Source: Moniliella sp. 'wahieum'
Lineage: Eukaryota > Basidiomycota > Moniliellomycetes > Moniliellales > Moniliellaceae
Assembly: GCA_003971905.1 (NCBI GenBank)
Contig: RSEE01000050.1
Coordinates: 62,001 to 126,000 of the forward strand
Length of the DNA: 64,000 nt
Direction of reading: 5' to 3'
The translations under genes were made by a program, and so were the position numbers. Shown piece after piece: positions 10,507 through 21,642 of the stretch; within the stretch, counting starts at the first letter, position 1; the number at the start of each line of letters is the position of its first letter. Below the pieces are notes generated by a model. It did no database searches. It was not told the DNA's origin and was given only the letters and a program-made list of their open reading frames with translations.

Positions 10507-12697
10507 ATGGACTCGCCCAACGACACGCGCGCGCGCGCATCAACAAGAACGAGGTGCGTGTGCCCCCCTGGCCCAGGGTGATAACACTGACCCCCCTCCG
10601 CCTGCTTCGTTCCCCAGGCCATCCGCAAAAGGTCGAGCTGGAGCTGCAGCGCAAGGGCGGCAAGCGCGCCGCCGCCGACGAGTCGACCAAGAAGCGCCGC
10701 GGCGGCCGGCACCGCACCCGCGTGCCCGCCGCTCCGCCCGGCACGGTCGCCGCCCTGCGTCCGACGCCTGCGCTCACCGTGCCCCAGCACATCAGTGTCG
10801 CCGATGCCAGCCAGCTCTGTGCCGCCAAGCGGACGGACTGTGTGCTGGGTGGATGACTACCAGCGTCTGGCCGGCATCTTCATCACGAAGGACCTTGCTT
10901 TCCGAGTACGTTTCCCCTGCTCCCTCCCTCTCCCGAGTCTACCCGGTGGGGTGCGTGAGACTGACCCGCGTGCGGTGGGCAGGTGGTGGCGCAAGGCCTG
11001 GACACGCGTGCGACGACCGTGCGGGACATCATGACGCCGTCGCCGATGGTCACGCGCGACACCATGTCGGCGACCGATGCGCTGAACACGATGGTCACCC
11101 GTGGATTCCGGCACTTGCCCGTGTGCAACGATGAGGGGGACATTGTAGGCCTGCTGGACATTGCCAAGGTATTTTACGAGGCTCTGGAGAAGCTGGAGCG
11201 TGCGTACGGAAGCAGTCAGAAGCTCTACAATGCGCTGGAAGGCGTGCAAAATGAATGGGGCACAGGCACCGTCGGTCCTCAAAACGCCATGATGACCTAC
11301 ATTGAAGCCTTGCGGGAAAAGATGGCGCTGCCCGACCTGGCCACGTGTTTGGACGAAGGCACAACGCCTTGTACCGTTACTGTCCGCACCTCGGTCCTCG
11401 AGGCGGCCAAACTGATGAAACAACACCGCACTACCGCAGTGTGCGTGATGGAAAGTGCCGGGGATAGCTATGGAGCCAAGATTGCCGGCATCTTTACCTC
11501 GAAGGATGTGGTCTTGCGTGTTGTGCTGCTGGTCTGGACCCGCGAACGTGCAGTGTGGTGCGCGTCATGACACCTCACCCGGACACGGCCCCGCCCGAGA
11601 TGAGCATCCAGAGCGCGCTGCGCAAGATGCACGATGGACACTACCTCAACCTCCCGGTCCTGGAGGAGGGCCAGCTGGTGGGTGGTGGATGTTGCGCCTC
11701 ACATGGAAGACACTGGAGCAGATCAATTCGATGACCGATGAAGGCAGCTCGTCCGAGGTGAATGGCGGGCCGATGTGGAACCACTTTTGGAACAGTTTCG
11801 GCTCCACCTCCTTTGCTGGCTCTATCGGTTCGGCGTCGGCCGATGGCGACTCGTACCTCTCGCATGAGACGCCACTCGACCCCGACTATGCTAGCACGCC
11901 GTCACGGCAGAACGTGCTGAGTGGCGGGGACATTTCTTCGGACGTGTTCCCCCACGACAGTGCGTCGGCGGTGGCGGCGGCCCAAGCGGCGGCCGAAGCT
12001 CAAGGGCTCGAGTCGGTTACGCACGAAAGTACCTCCAAAGTGGAAGGGGCGTCCGGCCGGGCCTTGGGGGAGGAGGATCTGCCTCAAGACGATGGGTACT
12101 ACCTCTTCAAGTTTACCACGCCCACCAAGCGAGCCCACCGCTTCCAAGCTCCCTACAACAATGTGGAGCACGTTCGTGAGGTGGTGGCCATCAAGTTGGC
12201 TGGCGACGACTTTTTCGTTCCGCAGCCTGCCTCGCAAGGGCAAGAGCCCGGCCGTGCCGGACCCGCGGGACTTTAAGCTGGCATACGTTGACGATGAAGG
12301 GGACGAGGTGGTCATCACGACCGATGAGGATCTGGTTGATGCCGTCCGTCTTGCTCAACAGCTGGGGAAGGACCGGGTTACGCTTCACGTTCACGGTGGG
12401 CCCAGCTGGGCGGCAGTCGTGCCTACCGAGGAGGACAAACCGGCGGAGGAGACGGAGGAACAGCACGAAAAGTCCGCTGCGGCCGCCAAGGCGGTGCCCG
12501 CCCCGCCTGCTGCTGCCGCTGAATCCGAATCTGAGGAAGAGGAGGAACGTCCGGCGCCAAAGCGGTCGAAGAAGGTCAAGAAAGAGGACCTGATCTTTGG
12601 GGTGCTTCCCAAGGACTTGGCTCTGCCCGCTGCGATTGGCTTTTTGGGCGTGGCCGTCTTGGTGGCGGTGGTGGTGGCCCGGCCTCAGCCCAACTGA
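10507..12697 (+). CDS. CBS and PB1 domain protein with C-terminal membrane anchor (S. pombe Mug70-like)
   Basis: Fungal protein combining CBS modules, which usually sense adenosine nucleotides, with a PB1 interaction domain and a tail anchor. After a basic N-terminus (QRKGGKRAAADES, KKRRGGRHRTRVP) the CBS region includes YQRLAGIFITKDLAFR, VRDIMTPSPMVTRDTM with FRHLPVCNDEGDIVGLLD, AKLMKQHRTTAVCVM and MTPHPDTAPPEMSIQSAL. The PB1 domain spans about 12100-12400 (YYLFKFTTPTKRAHRFQAPY, then KLAYVDDEGDEVVITTDEDL). An acidic, KKVKK-containing linker leads to a hydrophobic tail, AAIGFLGVAVLVAVVV, then RPQPN and TGA. Introns: 10554-10617 and 10906-10982. Single bases seem lost near 10540, 10630, 11525 and 12230. 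Architecture matches the conserved fungal Mug70 family. The cellular role is not known from sequence. Confidence 0.85.
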
Positions 12698-13503
12698 GCA
12701 CGCCCTAGCTCCGTCTTGTGTCCACTTTCGTCTGTGTTTCGTTTCGAAAGGCTTTCCCCTTAATTCTGTTCTATTAAGAGAGATGCACGTGGGTGCGTTC
12801 TTGCCATGCATTCGTCTTCTGTTAGTAGTCCTGGTCCTACTGCTGGATCTTTCCAATGCCACCACTAATTAACTATTCCCTTGGCGCCGTTTTCATATAG
12901 TAGTCGCAGTACGCCCCCCTGGTTGCTGGAGAAAAACACGAGAGATGTGACTTGTGACAGAGTGACGAGGAGATCAAGGATATGGTTGCCAGAGTACCCT
13001 ACAGGATTACCATCCTTTCCACCGCAGTGGACCAAGGAGGCGAAGGTAATACGAATGTGTTAAGAATGTTACCTGGGTAGTAATAGCAGCTGGGCCTCGA
13101 GCAAAGGACGACCGGGTGGGTTGTGTGGATGGTGGAAACGCCTGCAAAGAGAGCCCTGGCGCAAAAGAAACTCGGAACGAGGTCTGCGTCGGTGCGTAGT
13201 GGGTGTGTTGGGGGATCTGCTGTGGAGAGGAGCCGTCACCTACTAGATCGACGCCCGTCGGCAGGCGATAACACTTGGGAGGCCAAAAGAAGAGCTGAGC
13301 GGAGTGATTTTTAGCGGGACCTGCCGCGCTGCGCAATGATAATGAACCTGGCAGACCAACACCAGGTCACGTGCCATCTCCTCCCCCCCGTGATCACGTT
13401 TCCAATTTCATGTCGAGCTGCTCCCAGCGACCTGTGTTTCGTTCTCGCCTGCGCCGCCGCCTCTCCCCTCAGGGCCTCACGCACCACCGCGAACCGGCCC
13501 GGC
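12698..13503. other. Intergenic, no supported gene
   Basis: About 800 bp between two rightward genes. A GTCACGTG box lies at 13366-13373, roughly 130 bp before the next ATG, followed by a C/T-rich stretch. Nothing coding is supported. Confidence 0.5.
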
Positions 13504-13773
13504 ATGGCCCGCAACGCACCCGACCTGGGCGCTCCCATCGACCCTGCCCAGCTTCGGCGCGTCGTCCAGGGGGACATGGACCGTGCCGAGGCGCTGCTGC
13601 CCTCGCGAGCAGCGCTGCTGGACGCGCTGGAAACGCGGCAAGCCGAGTTAAAGCACGCCTACCGTGCCGTCCAAACCGAGTTGGCCTCGTTGCAGCAGGA
13701 CGAGCGCATCTTGCTCATTGCGCTCGGAAAAGTCAGCCGCGAACTGGACCAGTGCCCCATCCCCGAATCGTGA
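13504..13773 (+). CDS. Small coiled-coil protein, 89 residues, unrecognised
   Basis: An intact single-exon frame starting MARNAPDLGAPIDPAQ and ending in CPIPES before TGA. Nearly the whole length after residue 15 can form one helix with heptad-like leucines: LLPSRAALLDALETRQAELK, then VQTELASLQQDERILLIAL. There is no signal peptide or membrane segment. Size and shape would suit a small subunit of a larger assembly, such as DASH/Dam1, BLOC or Mediator subunits, but no signature lets me choose. A CACGTG box lies 130 bp upstream. The amino-acid balance and clean frame argue that it is a real gene. The longer frame upstream (from 13336) adds residues without ATG context of note. Confidence 0.6.
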   Translation: MARNAPDLGAPIDPAQLRRVVQGDMDRAEALLPSRAALLDALETRQAELKHAYRAVQTELASLQQDERILLIALGKVSRELDQCPIPES

Positions 13774-14573
13774 CCCCCTATCTGCTCTGCGTCGGCCCCA
13801 AGTTCCCATCCAGGCTCGGGTCCCCGTACCTCGGCGGACAGAGATGGGCACACGTGGCGAGTACCAGCGGTACGCAGCGGGAGGGAGAGGACAATGCCGC
13901 AGCAGAGAGAGGATGGCCAAGACGGTGCAGCCTCACTTGCCTTGTTTGGCACAGACTGGGTATGCCTCGGCCTGCCGGCTCGCTGTGCGCTGGGATGAAC
14001 GGCGCGTGGACGGCCAAAGCAAGCCCACAAAGGAGGACGGGCCTAGCGGTTCCCAATACCGGCCTCTCATTCCATCCAGCAGAGACCTCAGCGTGCAGAA
14101 TGGCCCTAGAGAGGTCAAGTCGGGGGGGCCAGTGAGGAAATGGATTGTCAGGGGTGCTCGGTGGCTACCAGTGACCTTGACTTTTGCCATTTGACATGTG
14201 ACATTTGATACTTGACCTTGATTGGCACTCGCCACCTTTGCAAAGTTGACTAGCGGCTAGTTATGAGGTTTACCTATCGCGTGGCATTCCTGAAACCTGT
14301 CATCCCACTAGGACTGGTAGTCAGCCTAACTGATCTATGTGAGCCCATGACTCCAACGTCGGTCGTAGCTGCACTTCCTAACCCTCGGCCCTACCTTTAT
14401 CAGTATCAAGGTCAATGGAAGAAAAATGCGTATTGGTTACAACGGTTGAGGTTGCCTGTACTTCGAGCACTTTAGCGGGAAAAAGAGGGATGAGGGTGTG
14501 TGTTGAACCGTACCAGGGACCCCACCTCTGGCAAGAGGAGAGGAGGCGAGAGGGCCAAGTAGTTGTCTTGGTT
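13774..14573. other. Intergenic, 800 bp, no supported gene
   Basis: The 3' flanks of two convergent genes. Short runs of the GACATGTGACATTTGA kind appear near 14195-14215, matching the dispersed GTGAC-type repeat seen elsewhere. Long open frames crossing 13664-14194 are overlaps of the small coiled-coil gene in other frames. Confidence 0.5.
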
Positions 14574-15621
14574 TTACTCGATCACCTGCACCGGCTTGGC
14601 GCCCTCGACAAGCCAGTCTTTGGAGATGTAGTTGCGAATGCCATCGGCCATGATGACCACCACATTCGCCTCCGGGTTCTGGCCAATCGCCTTGCCGTGC
14701 TCCGACTCGAGCCAGTCCAGGGCACCATAGAGAATGGCGCCAGAGGCCGCCGACGAGCAAGCCTTCGTCGCGGATGATGGCGCGGGTCATGGCGAACGAC
14801 TTGTCGTCCCCGTCTTGACCCACTCATCCACCACTGACTTGTCGAGCGTGTCCGGGTCAAAGTCGTAGCCAATGCCCTCCACCTTGTACGCGCCGTCGAG
14901 CCGGGAGGAAGGACATTGAGCGACGCCGGCTCGGCAATCGTCGATCCCACAGGGTCAATCGCCACGACCTTGCAGGCGGGATTGTGGTCGGGCCGCTTCA
15001 ACCGATGGCCCAGCCCCGTGATCGTGCCGCCCGTGCCGACACCAGCAAAAACAGCATCGACGAGGGTGTGCGAGCTAGGACCGCGGCTAAGCGAGCCATT
15101 CCGGAGAGCGTCAATGATCTCCTGGGCAGTCACTTCCTGGGCCAGCGGGTTGTTCTGGTTCCCAAATTGGTCGAGGATGACAGCGTTGGGAATCTCCTTG
15201 GCAAGGCGGTGAGCAACATTGATGTTGCAGCGAGGGTCGTCATGGCCGGCCTCGGTGGGAGTGCGATGATCTCGGAGCCGAGGGCACGCATCGTATTGAC
15301 CTTTTCTTGGCTCATCTTTTGGGGCAGGACAATGATGCAGGGTACCCCTTGACAGCGGCAATCAGGCTCAAGCCGACCCCGGTTGCCCGAGGTAGGCTCG
15401 ATAATGACACTCTTGCCTGGCACGAGACGGCCATCGGCCTCGGCCTGCTCTACCATGAGCTTGGCGATACGGTCCTTGATCGAGCCACCGGCATTGAAGA
15501 ACTCACACTTGGCAAAGACATTGCACTTGATGCCATGGGCCTGGGGGATGCGATTGAGGCGGAAGAGGGGCGTGTCGCCGACACGCTCGAGAGCGTTCTC
15601 CCAAATGTGCTGGTTGGACAT
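14574..15621 (-). CDS. CYS4: Cystathionine beta-synthase, catalytic core only
   Basis: PLP enzyme joining serine and homocysteine to cystathionine, the entry to transsulfuration. The N-terminus reads [19 protein letters not shown] and [17 protein letters not shown], with the Lys that binds PLP. EPTSGN follows, then [13 protein letters not shown] for the PLP phosphate loop, and [14 protein letters not shown] typical of CBS rather than bacterial cysteine synthase. It ends [19 protein letters not shown] and TAA at 14574. Yeast and animal enzymes go on for about 150 residues with a Bateman (CBS-domain) module, which is absent here, as is any N-terminal heme region. Length is about 345 residues. 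Frame changes near 15390, 15270, 14900 and 14760 look like lost bases. The ATG at 15621 begins [12 protein letters not shown]-acetylserine sulfhydrylase is the alternative call, less likely. Confidence 0.85.
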
Positions 15622-17020
15622 TAGAGGAAGAAAGAAGGGAGGAGTGTGCTGAGGAAATGATAGGATGTGGGGAGGGAGAGGATGCTAAAGTGAGTTGAAG
15701 CAAGGCGACCCAGAAAGAGAGGTATCTGACTGAGGGACAAGTACAACAAAGAGAAAGAGGAAACCTGGTGGGTGACGGCAAATGGCACGCTCACAGCACA
15801 GGTTGGACTGAGCTTCCCAGACAAGCCTGTTGGAGGCGGGTGGGACAAGGAGGCTGGCCAGAAAGGGGCGAGCCAGGAGAGGGTGGAGCGGGAGGAGGAG
15901 GGATGAGGGCTGCACACGAGGGGGCAGCAAAAGCGGCGGGGGCGGTGGTGGTGGTGGTGGGAAGAAAGAAGGAAGAGAAGGCGGTTTGGGGCGGGTGCGC
16001 TTTGCGCTCATGTCTTAGTAGCCGGGCGATCAGGAGAAACGCATGGGCAGAAAAAAAAAACGGCCGACTATAGCCGGGGCGGGCGCAGGGGCAGTGTTTG
16101 CTCCAGCATTGCAATGTTGAAGGTTGGAGGTTGACATTGACTGGTTGACTACGTCGACGGGTCAAATTAATCCACGCAACAACCTTTGACGCCTCTAACT
16201 CCATATCTGATGCTGTCGAATAGCTTTTGGCCTAGCCACCATCCCATCCCTTCTGTCACATGTCAGGCGACGGTGCCAACTGCTCACATTCGCTCCATCC
16301 GCCCCTATACGCCTTCGCGTCTACCTGGAAAAGCGTGCCTGTCTCGAGCACGCATCCGCCCAAAATGCATGCTAAAAAACAAATAAAAATCAAACCATGG
16401 CGTGCTCCCATGGCGCATCGTCGCTCTTCAGACCATCAACATCGGGGCCCTTGTCGACCAAGCTTCAGCTTCAGCTTGAAGCTGAACATGATGTCGGTGA
16501 TGTCGGTGATGCACCACACCAGTTCATATCACCTCTGCGTGGTGATGCACATCACATTCACTAGCTTCATTCCGATTGGCACATGCTACCCTTTGTTGGG
16601 CAGGAACCCCCATTATACAGCCTTGTCGGGACTACGCCAAACATGCCCAAAATGTCCCTAATACTCAGTACTGACCCATGTGTCAGCGCTGTAGGGAGTC
16701 GCGCAGCAACCACCGTCTGGTACACATGCGTGATTCTTGCTTGCATCCACATTGATGTGCTTTTGTCAGTGATGAAGCGACTTGTGAATGTTCCTTTTTG
16801 CTCTCAACCTCACCAGCGCCAAAAGGTTGGGCCTCTTCAGCCTTCCCATGTGGATTTTTGTCGGGCTCTAGTATATTGCACGGCGAGCAAGAAAAGAAAA
16901 GGGATGGGGCAAAGCCGGCAAAGAGCTCTTACAGTGCGATCAAGAGAGCGCATCACCACATCCCCTCTATTTGTGCCTCGCCCGACCGTTATCGACAACG
17001 GCATAGTGATCAGTGTCAGC
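15622..17020. other. Intergenic, 1.4 kb, no supported gene
   Basis: Upstream of the cystathionine beta-synthase gene. Holds a GGT repeat near 15940-15960, an A-run near 16050 and a perfect 17-base inverted repeat at 16470-16486, next to a direct repeat of GTGATGTCG near 16496-16511. Nothing coding is supported. Confidence 0.5.
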
Positions 17021-17998
17021 CTACTTTGTTCTCCGATGTGACGGTCGAGGGTGGGATGCAGCAGATCTGCTATCAGCTTTTTTCTGGCCAGGGACCGTTG
17101 GAGGCAGGGCAGGCAGGGCTTGCTGAGAAATTGTCGGAACGGAAGACGAAGCGGTAATGACCGAGAGGCCATACTGCCGACGCGTCAACGATTGCCGTTC
17201 GTTGGCACGCAGCCCCCGTTGGGCCAAGGAGAAACGATCTGTTCGTTCGTCCAGAGAATGGGACGACAGGCTACCTCTGTGAGAGGGCAACGAGGCACCC
17301 CGTTGACTGGTGCTTTCGTCCTTGTTCCATGCCTCGTAGAACCAGTGAGGTTCAGGCTCCACATCCTCCTCGTGGTCAAATAGGGAAACCGTTTCCCGTC
17401 CCATTTCGAGTGAAGAGGAGGTATCGACGAATTGGGAGCCCGTTTTGTCTGTTGTGCTTGATCCTGCGCTCCCATGTGTAGAAGAGGAAGGCGCTTTGGG
17501 GAGACGGTCTGGCCGCTGGGTGCTCGCGCTGTGGCTAGTCCTACTGTTGGTCAGCGTTTTTTGAGATCGACCAAGGTATGCCTGGAACGCCGACGTCGGC
17601 ACAAACGAAGAAGGCGGGCTGGTGCTACTGCGCTCCTTTGAAAATGGCCGGGAAAAGGATCCCTTGAGGCTTCCTGATAACGGCTGAGAGACAGAGTCCT
17701 TCAAGCTTTGCCACCGAGGAGGATTGGTCGTTCCAACCTCACTCTTCTTCTTCGGCACCGTGTCCGCCTCCTTTTCGCCCGGCATATGCGGATGAAGAAC
17801 GCGCGGCCTTAGTTGGGCCACCACAGGAAAGACTGGTGCGTAGACTGAGGATTCGAAGTAGGCACTGAATTCAAAGATGCCTGGTCAACCGCGAGGAGGA
17901 GCGTTGGACTGATCAGTACGTGCCTGGGGCGGCTTGCCGTATCTCAGCTCTTTGTTCTCCTCAAGAGGTATCTTTGGTCAGCCGATCTCCACAGATCT
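17021..17998 (-). CDS. Hypothetical disordered Ser-rich protein, 5' end unresolved
   Basis: A 267-codon open frame (17021-17824) whose product is polar and low in structure: SLKDSVSQPLSGSLKGSFSR, QRPDRLPKAPSSSTHGSAG, SLFDHEEDVEPEPHWFYEAW and SSVPTISQQALPALPPTVPG. It continues upstream without ATG as FEFSAYFESSVYAPVFPVV. A plausible short intron (donor near 17925, acceptor CCAG near 17881, with a TTGAC branch site) would join it to ENKELRYGKPPQA. Another exon may start near 17998. Further exons could lie beyond, but I cannot follow them. The acidic HEEDVEPEPHWFYEAW segment and Ser/Pro-rich tail suggest a regulatory or scaffold protein. No family was recognised. Confidence 0.55.
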
Positions 17999-19108
17999 TA
18001 GGGCGGTGTAGTATAGCCAATGCTAGCAAGCGCTTCTCCTGATCAAGGAGGTGGAAGAGGATTGGGAAAGACGAACTGCACAACTGGCAGAGAATAAAAA
18101 CGAAACAAATAAGTGCATGTGGTACGCCGAAAATGGCTTGCTCTCGCCGGGGCCGGGATGTCGGACATGGGGAAGGGTACAAAGGACGAAAATGGGTCCA
18201 CGGAGGTCGGATATGTGTGTGTGGGGTGCATTATCACTTAAGTCACTACAAGAGAGGCTGCACTGAAGCCGACACTTGATCGAAACTCTGCGCGAACCCT
18301 CTCGCTCTCCAACCGTCCAGGGACACTCCTCCACATACCTGACCAGACTCTCTTCCGCATGCAACGGCATAATGACACAGAGCTGTAGGTTGTGGCGATC
18401 CGGTGTTCATCCTTATCTTCTCTCAGATCGTAGACATCTCTCGCCTGTATGTTGCTCGTTGCTCTGTGCTGGTCTCTTCTACCGATGGAGAAAAGAGAGC
18501 CGACATGTAATGCCTTAGAATGCCCACTCATGTATATGGTCACTGTATGTTGCGCTGCGCCTTCGCCCACGACGTTTTGCGCGTCATGACGCGGTGGCGG
18601 TGTGCCGGTGGCGTTGGGGTGGCGTTGGAGGTGGCGTCTTGGTGGGAGCGGAGCGCCGGCTGGCTGGGCGCATACGCTGCTGAGCGTGTTGCACCGTTGC
18701 CCAAGTCCAGCAGTCTTAACTGGACTAGGAGCAGGCTGAGACTGACGGCTTGATGAGTAGCGACTAGTGAACGTTGAACGGGGCTGCGGGACCCCGTCGC
18801 TTTGTGTCGCAGACGCGATGGACCGAACCCGTCAGCCCCACACTCTTCTATTGCCGCCCATCCACAAAGTCCGATCGCGCTTCAAGGCCACCCTTGCGTG
18901 CCCACCTGGCCGGTCGCTGCCATCTAGTCTGTCTTGAGGTCTGAGGCTTGGCACCCAAAGTCCCCTGATGCGCTTGAGGACATCGGCCTGTGAGCCGATG
19001 ATGTATCAGGGTGGCATAAGAGTGCAAGCGTGTCACCATCTCACGCCAATGATCGAGCACCCCTGCCTTCAACCACAAAGTAGAAGTTGGAACAGGATCT
19101 TTCAACCT
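17999..19108. other. Intergenic or unresolved 5' exons of the preceding gene
   Basis: A minus-strand frame at 18238-18570 is open but carries no domain I can name. It might be a 5' exon of the Ser-rich gene. Short GGTGGCGTTG repeats lie near 18595-18650 and a GTGAACGTTGAACG motif near 18766. Nothing firmer can be supported. Confidence 0.35.
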
Positions 19109-19205
19109 GGTCGATTAGCTCAGTTGGTCAGAGCGTGGTACTAATAGCATCCTGCCGGAGCTGTAGTAAATGCCAAGGTCATGAGTTCAAGCCTCATATT
19201 GACCA
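19109..19205 (+). tRNA. tRNA-Ile (AAT) with 23-nt intron
   Basis: A full cloverleaf folds. Acceptor GGTCGAT pairs with ATTGACC, with discriminator A. The D arm is GCTC/GAGC. The anticodon stem TGGTA/TGCCA holds loop CTAATA..A with anticodon AAT at 19143-19145. The T arm ATGAG/CTCAT has loop TTCAAGC. The intron, 19147-19169, lies one base after the anticodon, the canonical nuclear position. A T-run at 19207 onward is a good polymerase III terminator. Confidence 0.93.
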
Positions 19206-20178
19206 CTTTTTTGTACCACAAGGACATATCCCGCAAGTTTGAATCTGCATTCTCTGGTGCTGCGCACGATGGGGAGGTGAGGGACGAAAGCCATTAGGTC
19301 CCCTTTTTGCCCCTCCGATGTCGTATAGGCATCGTTATAGCAAAGGGCCGTGGAGAGCAAATCTGGCTGGCGTATCAGCAGTGCCCTCAAGAGTACTATA
19401 GTTAAAATTGCGACGAACGAGCGTCACATCCCCCTCCATGCATCGGAGGACGTCCGTCGGTCGCATGGCTAAAAGCTGTTACGTACGGCAGAAAGGCAGG
19501 AGGGGGCGTACTTGGGCGCAAACGAAGGTAGTTGCCTGCCCGCTGTGGCCAGAGCAGGTAGTAATGGGGGTGGGAAGAAAGGGAAATGCCCAACTAAGAG
19601 ATAAGCGGGGATGGGAGTCCAATAAAAAGGTACTAAATGGGATGGGGTAATGGGTGGCCATGCAGGGGGTACATGGCACATCGCAAGCAAAGTCCCTCTC
19701 GCCCACAGCACCGGGCTGACCCGTGTGTGTCAGAGAGAGAAAACTAGCAAGGCGCAACACAAAACAAGATAAAAACCCAGATGCCGAGTGCGCCTCAAGA
19801 AAGATAGCCGCAGGGCCGGAGCCGTCGCGAGACCGAGGTGTGTGGGCAGATGAGACGAGAGGTAACCGGTAACCAGCGAGCTGTGTGATGGAAGTGCGAA
19901 GACAGGGTAGTGGCGAAGGGTAATACAGTTTGTAGTAGGGTTGAATTGGTCTTCCTTGTACGCGGAGAAGGGGAAGGCAAAAGAGGATATAGAAAGGTCC
20001 AAGGTGGCGCCCTGTCGATCTGAGAGAGCGACAAGCGTTTTGCAGTCGATACGCACGAGCGGGAATAGCGAAACGATGGTGGAATATAGAGAGATAAGGA
20101 GACCGTGTACCTTACTGGCTATGCAGTGCCAAATGAGTGTGGGAGGGAAATGCAAGAGGAAGACGGCAGCGACCTGAT
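19206..20178. other. Intergenic, about 970 bp, no supported gene
   Basis: Between tRNA-Ile and the 3' end of the expansin-like gene. No family, tRNA or repeat of note is seen beyond the terminator T-run at its left edge. Confidence 0.5.
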
Positions 20179-20905
20179 TTAGTTGTCCTCCATCACACGG
20201 AACTTGAGTGGCTTCAGCACACCCCCACAAGTCCGCTAGCTCTTCAAAGACGGCCTTGGTCATGTCCACATCGTGCTTCGACTTGCACGAGCTTCCACAT
20301 TCGTCCACCACCTTGGCCGACACCGACTTGCCATTGTACCTGCCGAACCGCAAGTGAGTCAGCAGAGCCCCCACAGAACCATACTGGAGATGGATCCGTT
20401 TCCCGCAACCCGGTGGATCCAGTAAGGGGATGATGAAAAGGAGGAAAGGAGGAAAGGAGCATACTGGAGATGGATCCATTGTCCGCAATGGGCCGGAGAG
20501 CCAGCGGGAACAGCAACTGCCATGCTGCTGTCCGTGGGAGCCTTTCCACCGCAAGCAGGTTCACTCTTGAGGTCCAGAGGGCAGCACAAAACGTCAGCAA
20601 GCAGGATTCATCGCACACGCACTGATTCGGGCACAATAGATCACTGTGGTGCAGGGAAGGGGGGACGATTGATCTGCCAAATAAATGTAGCTGTAGGGAG
20701 AGGGAGGGACGTACCATCTTGCTTCCGCTGTAGTAAGTGCCCGTCCGCCCGAGTAGACGCGGTAGCGTTTTTCCAGCGAGAGTTCCGAGTGACGAGCTTT
20801 GTTGGCCGCGCGGGCTTGTCCAGGGGCAAGGAGGGGAGAGGATGAGGCAGTGGCCACGGAAGCGGCAGCGACAACGAGGGTGCACAGAACAGTCAACAAC
20901 TTCAT
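20179..20905 (-). CDS. Secreted expansin-like protein (double-psi beta-barrel)
   Basis: A small extracellular protein of the RlpA/barwin-like DPBB fold, probably acting on or sensing cell-wall polysaccharide. It starts MKLLTVLCTLVVAAASVATA, a clear signal peptide, followed by a short pro-like segment ending in LEKR, a possible Kex2 site. The barrel region reads GTYYSGSKM, CGGKAPTDSSMAVAVP, CGKRIHLQ, YNGKSVSAKVVDEC then SKHDVDMTKAVFEELADL, and ends KPLKFRVMEDN. The conserved Cys residues and the DECG/HDVDM motifs fit. Introns follow SGSKM (donor GTACGT) and IHLQ (acceptor GGCAG just before TACAATGGC). The end of the second coding exon is present twice, 80 bp apart (see findings). Single bases look lost near 20745 and in the G-run near 20215. 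Lacks a C-terminal carbohydrate-binding domain. Confidence 0.85.
20381..20488 (-). repeat. Direct repeat of an exon end inside the expansin-like gene
   Basis: Two near-identical copies, 20381-20408 and 20461-20488, exactly 80 bp apart. Read on the minus strand both encode CG(QW or KR)IHLQ followed at once by GTATG, a usable splice donor. The upstream copy reads CGQWIHLQ, the downstream one CGKRIHLQ. The sequence between them is pyrimidine rich. Confidence 0.8.
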
Positions 20906-21642
20906 GGCGAGCGTGGGTGGGAGGGGATGGGTGGGAGTATGTGGTGGGTGAGAAGGGGGCGAGTGGGAGGCGCAGGCGGGATTCAGGAGAGCGCCAACAA
21001 GCTGGGTTAGTTATTGGGTGCGAAGGCGACGTATTGGTGGAACGTTGGGTGTAAAGGAGGTGCTCACGTGCGAGAAGCGCGGGGGTGGGCTGGAGGCAGA
21101 CGGGCAGTGTGAGTCGGGCTGAGTCCAGGGGTGCTTGCCGGGGGCAGTGTGGAGCGGCAAGCCACGGGAGGCAGAGCTGACTCGTGATTAATGATTAGCG
21201 CCAGCGCATCCATCACGAGAGTCACCACTTTAGCTAACCTTCTGCAAGCCTCCACAGCTTCTCCGCCTTCAAGCTTCAAGCTTCAAGTCAAGCTTCAGCA
21301 CCTTCAAGCTTCAGCCCCCTATGAATATCGCCAGTGGGATCGGCCGACAGCTGACTGCTGACTGATGCTTTGCAGGGTTACCAAGTTCCAAAGAGCGAGT
21401 CTGCGTGGAAAGCGGCTAACAGGTCGACGTTCTTGAAAGAAAACATGGTGAATATGATGTCCCTGCTTTGCCCTCTCCTTTTTCTGCTGGCATGTGGCCT
21501 GCTGTTGTTACTAGTACTATGCCACAACCCGTCTATCCAAGGCGTTTGCCCTCCTTGGTAGTATCTGCAGCCGCCGCGGCACTCCACGTCGCGGGCGTTG
21601 CAATGGGCACCATAGATTATACGATGCAAGTTGAGGCTCCCT
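20906..21642. other. Intergenic with CTTCAAG repeats and a CACGTG box
   Basis: Upstream of the expansin-like gene and downstream of uS4m. CACGTG lies at 21065. A run of CTTCAAG and CTTCAGC units fills about 21265-21315 and echoes the inverted repeat at 16470. No gene is supported. Confidence 0.5.

Noticed and set aside
13371-14194. Long frames (176 and 254 codons) overlapping the 89-residue gene
   Set aside because: They cross the small coiled-coil gene in other frames and run into repeat-bearing intergenic DNA.
15930-16380. CRISPR or other prokaryotic system
   Set aside because: No spaced identical repeats were seen, and all genes with support are eukaryotic with spliceosomal introns.
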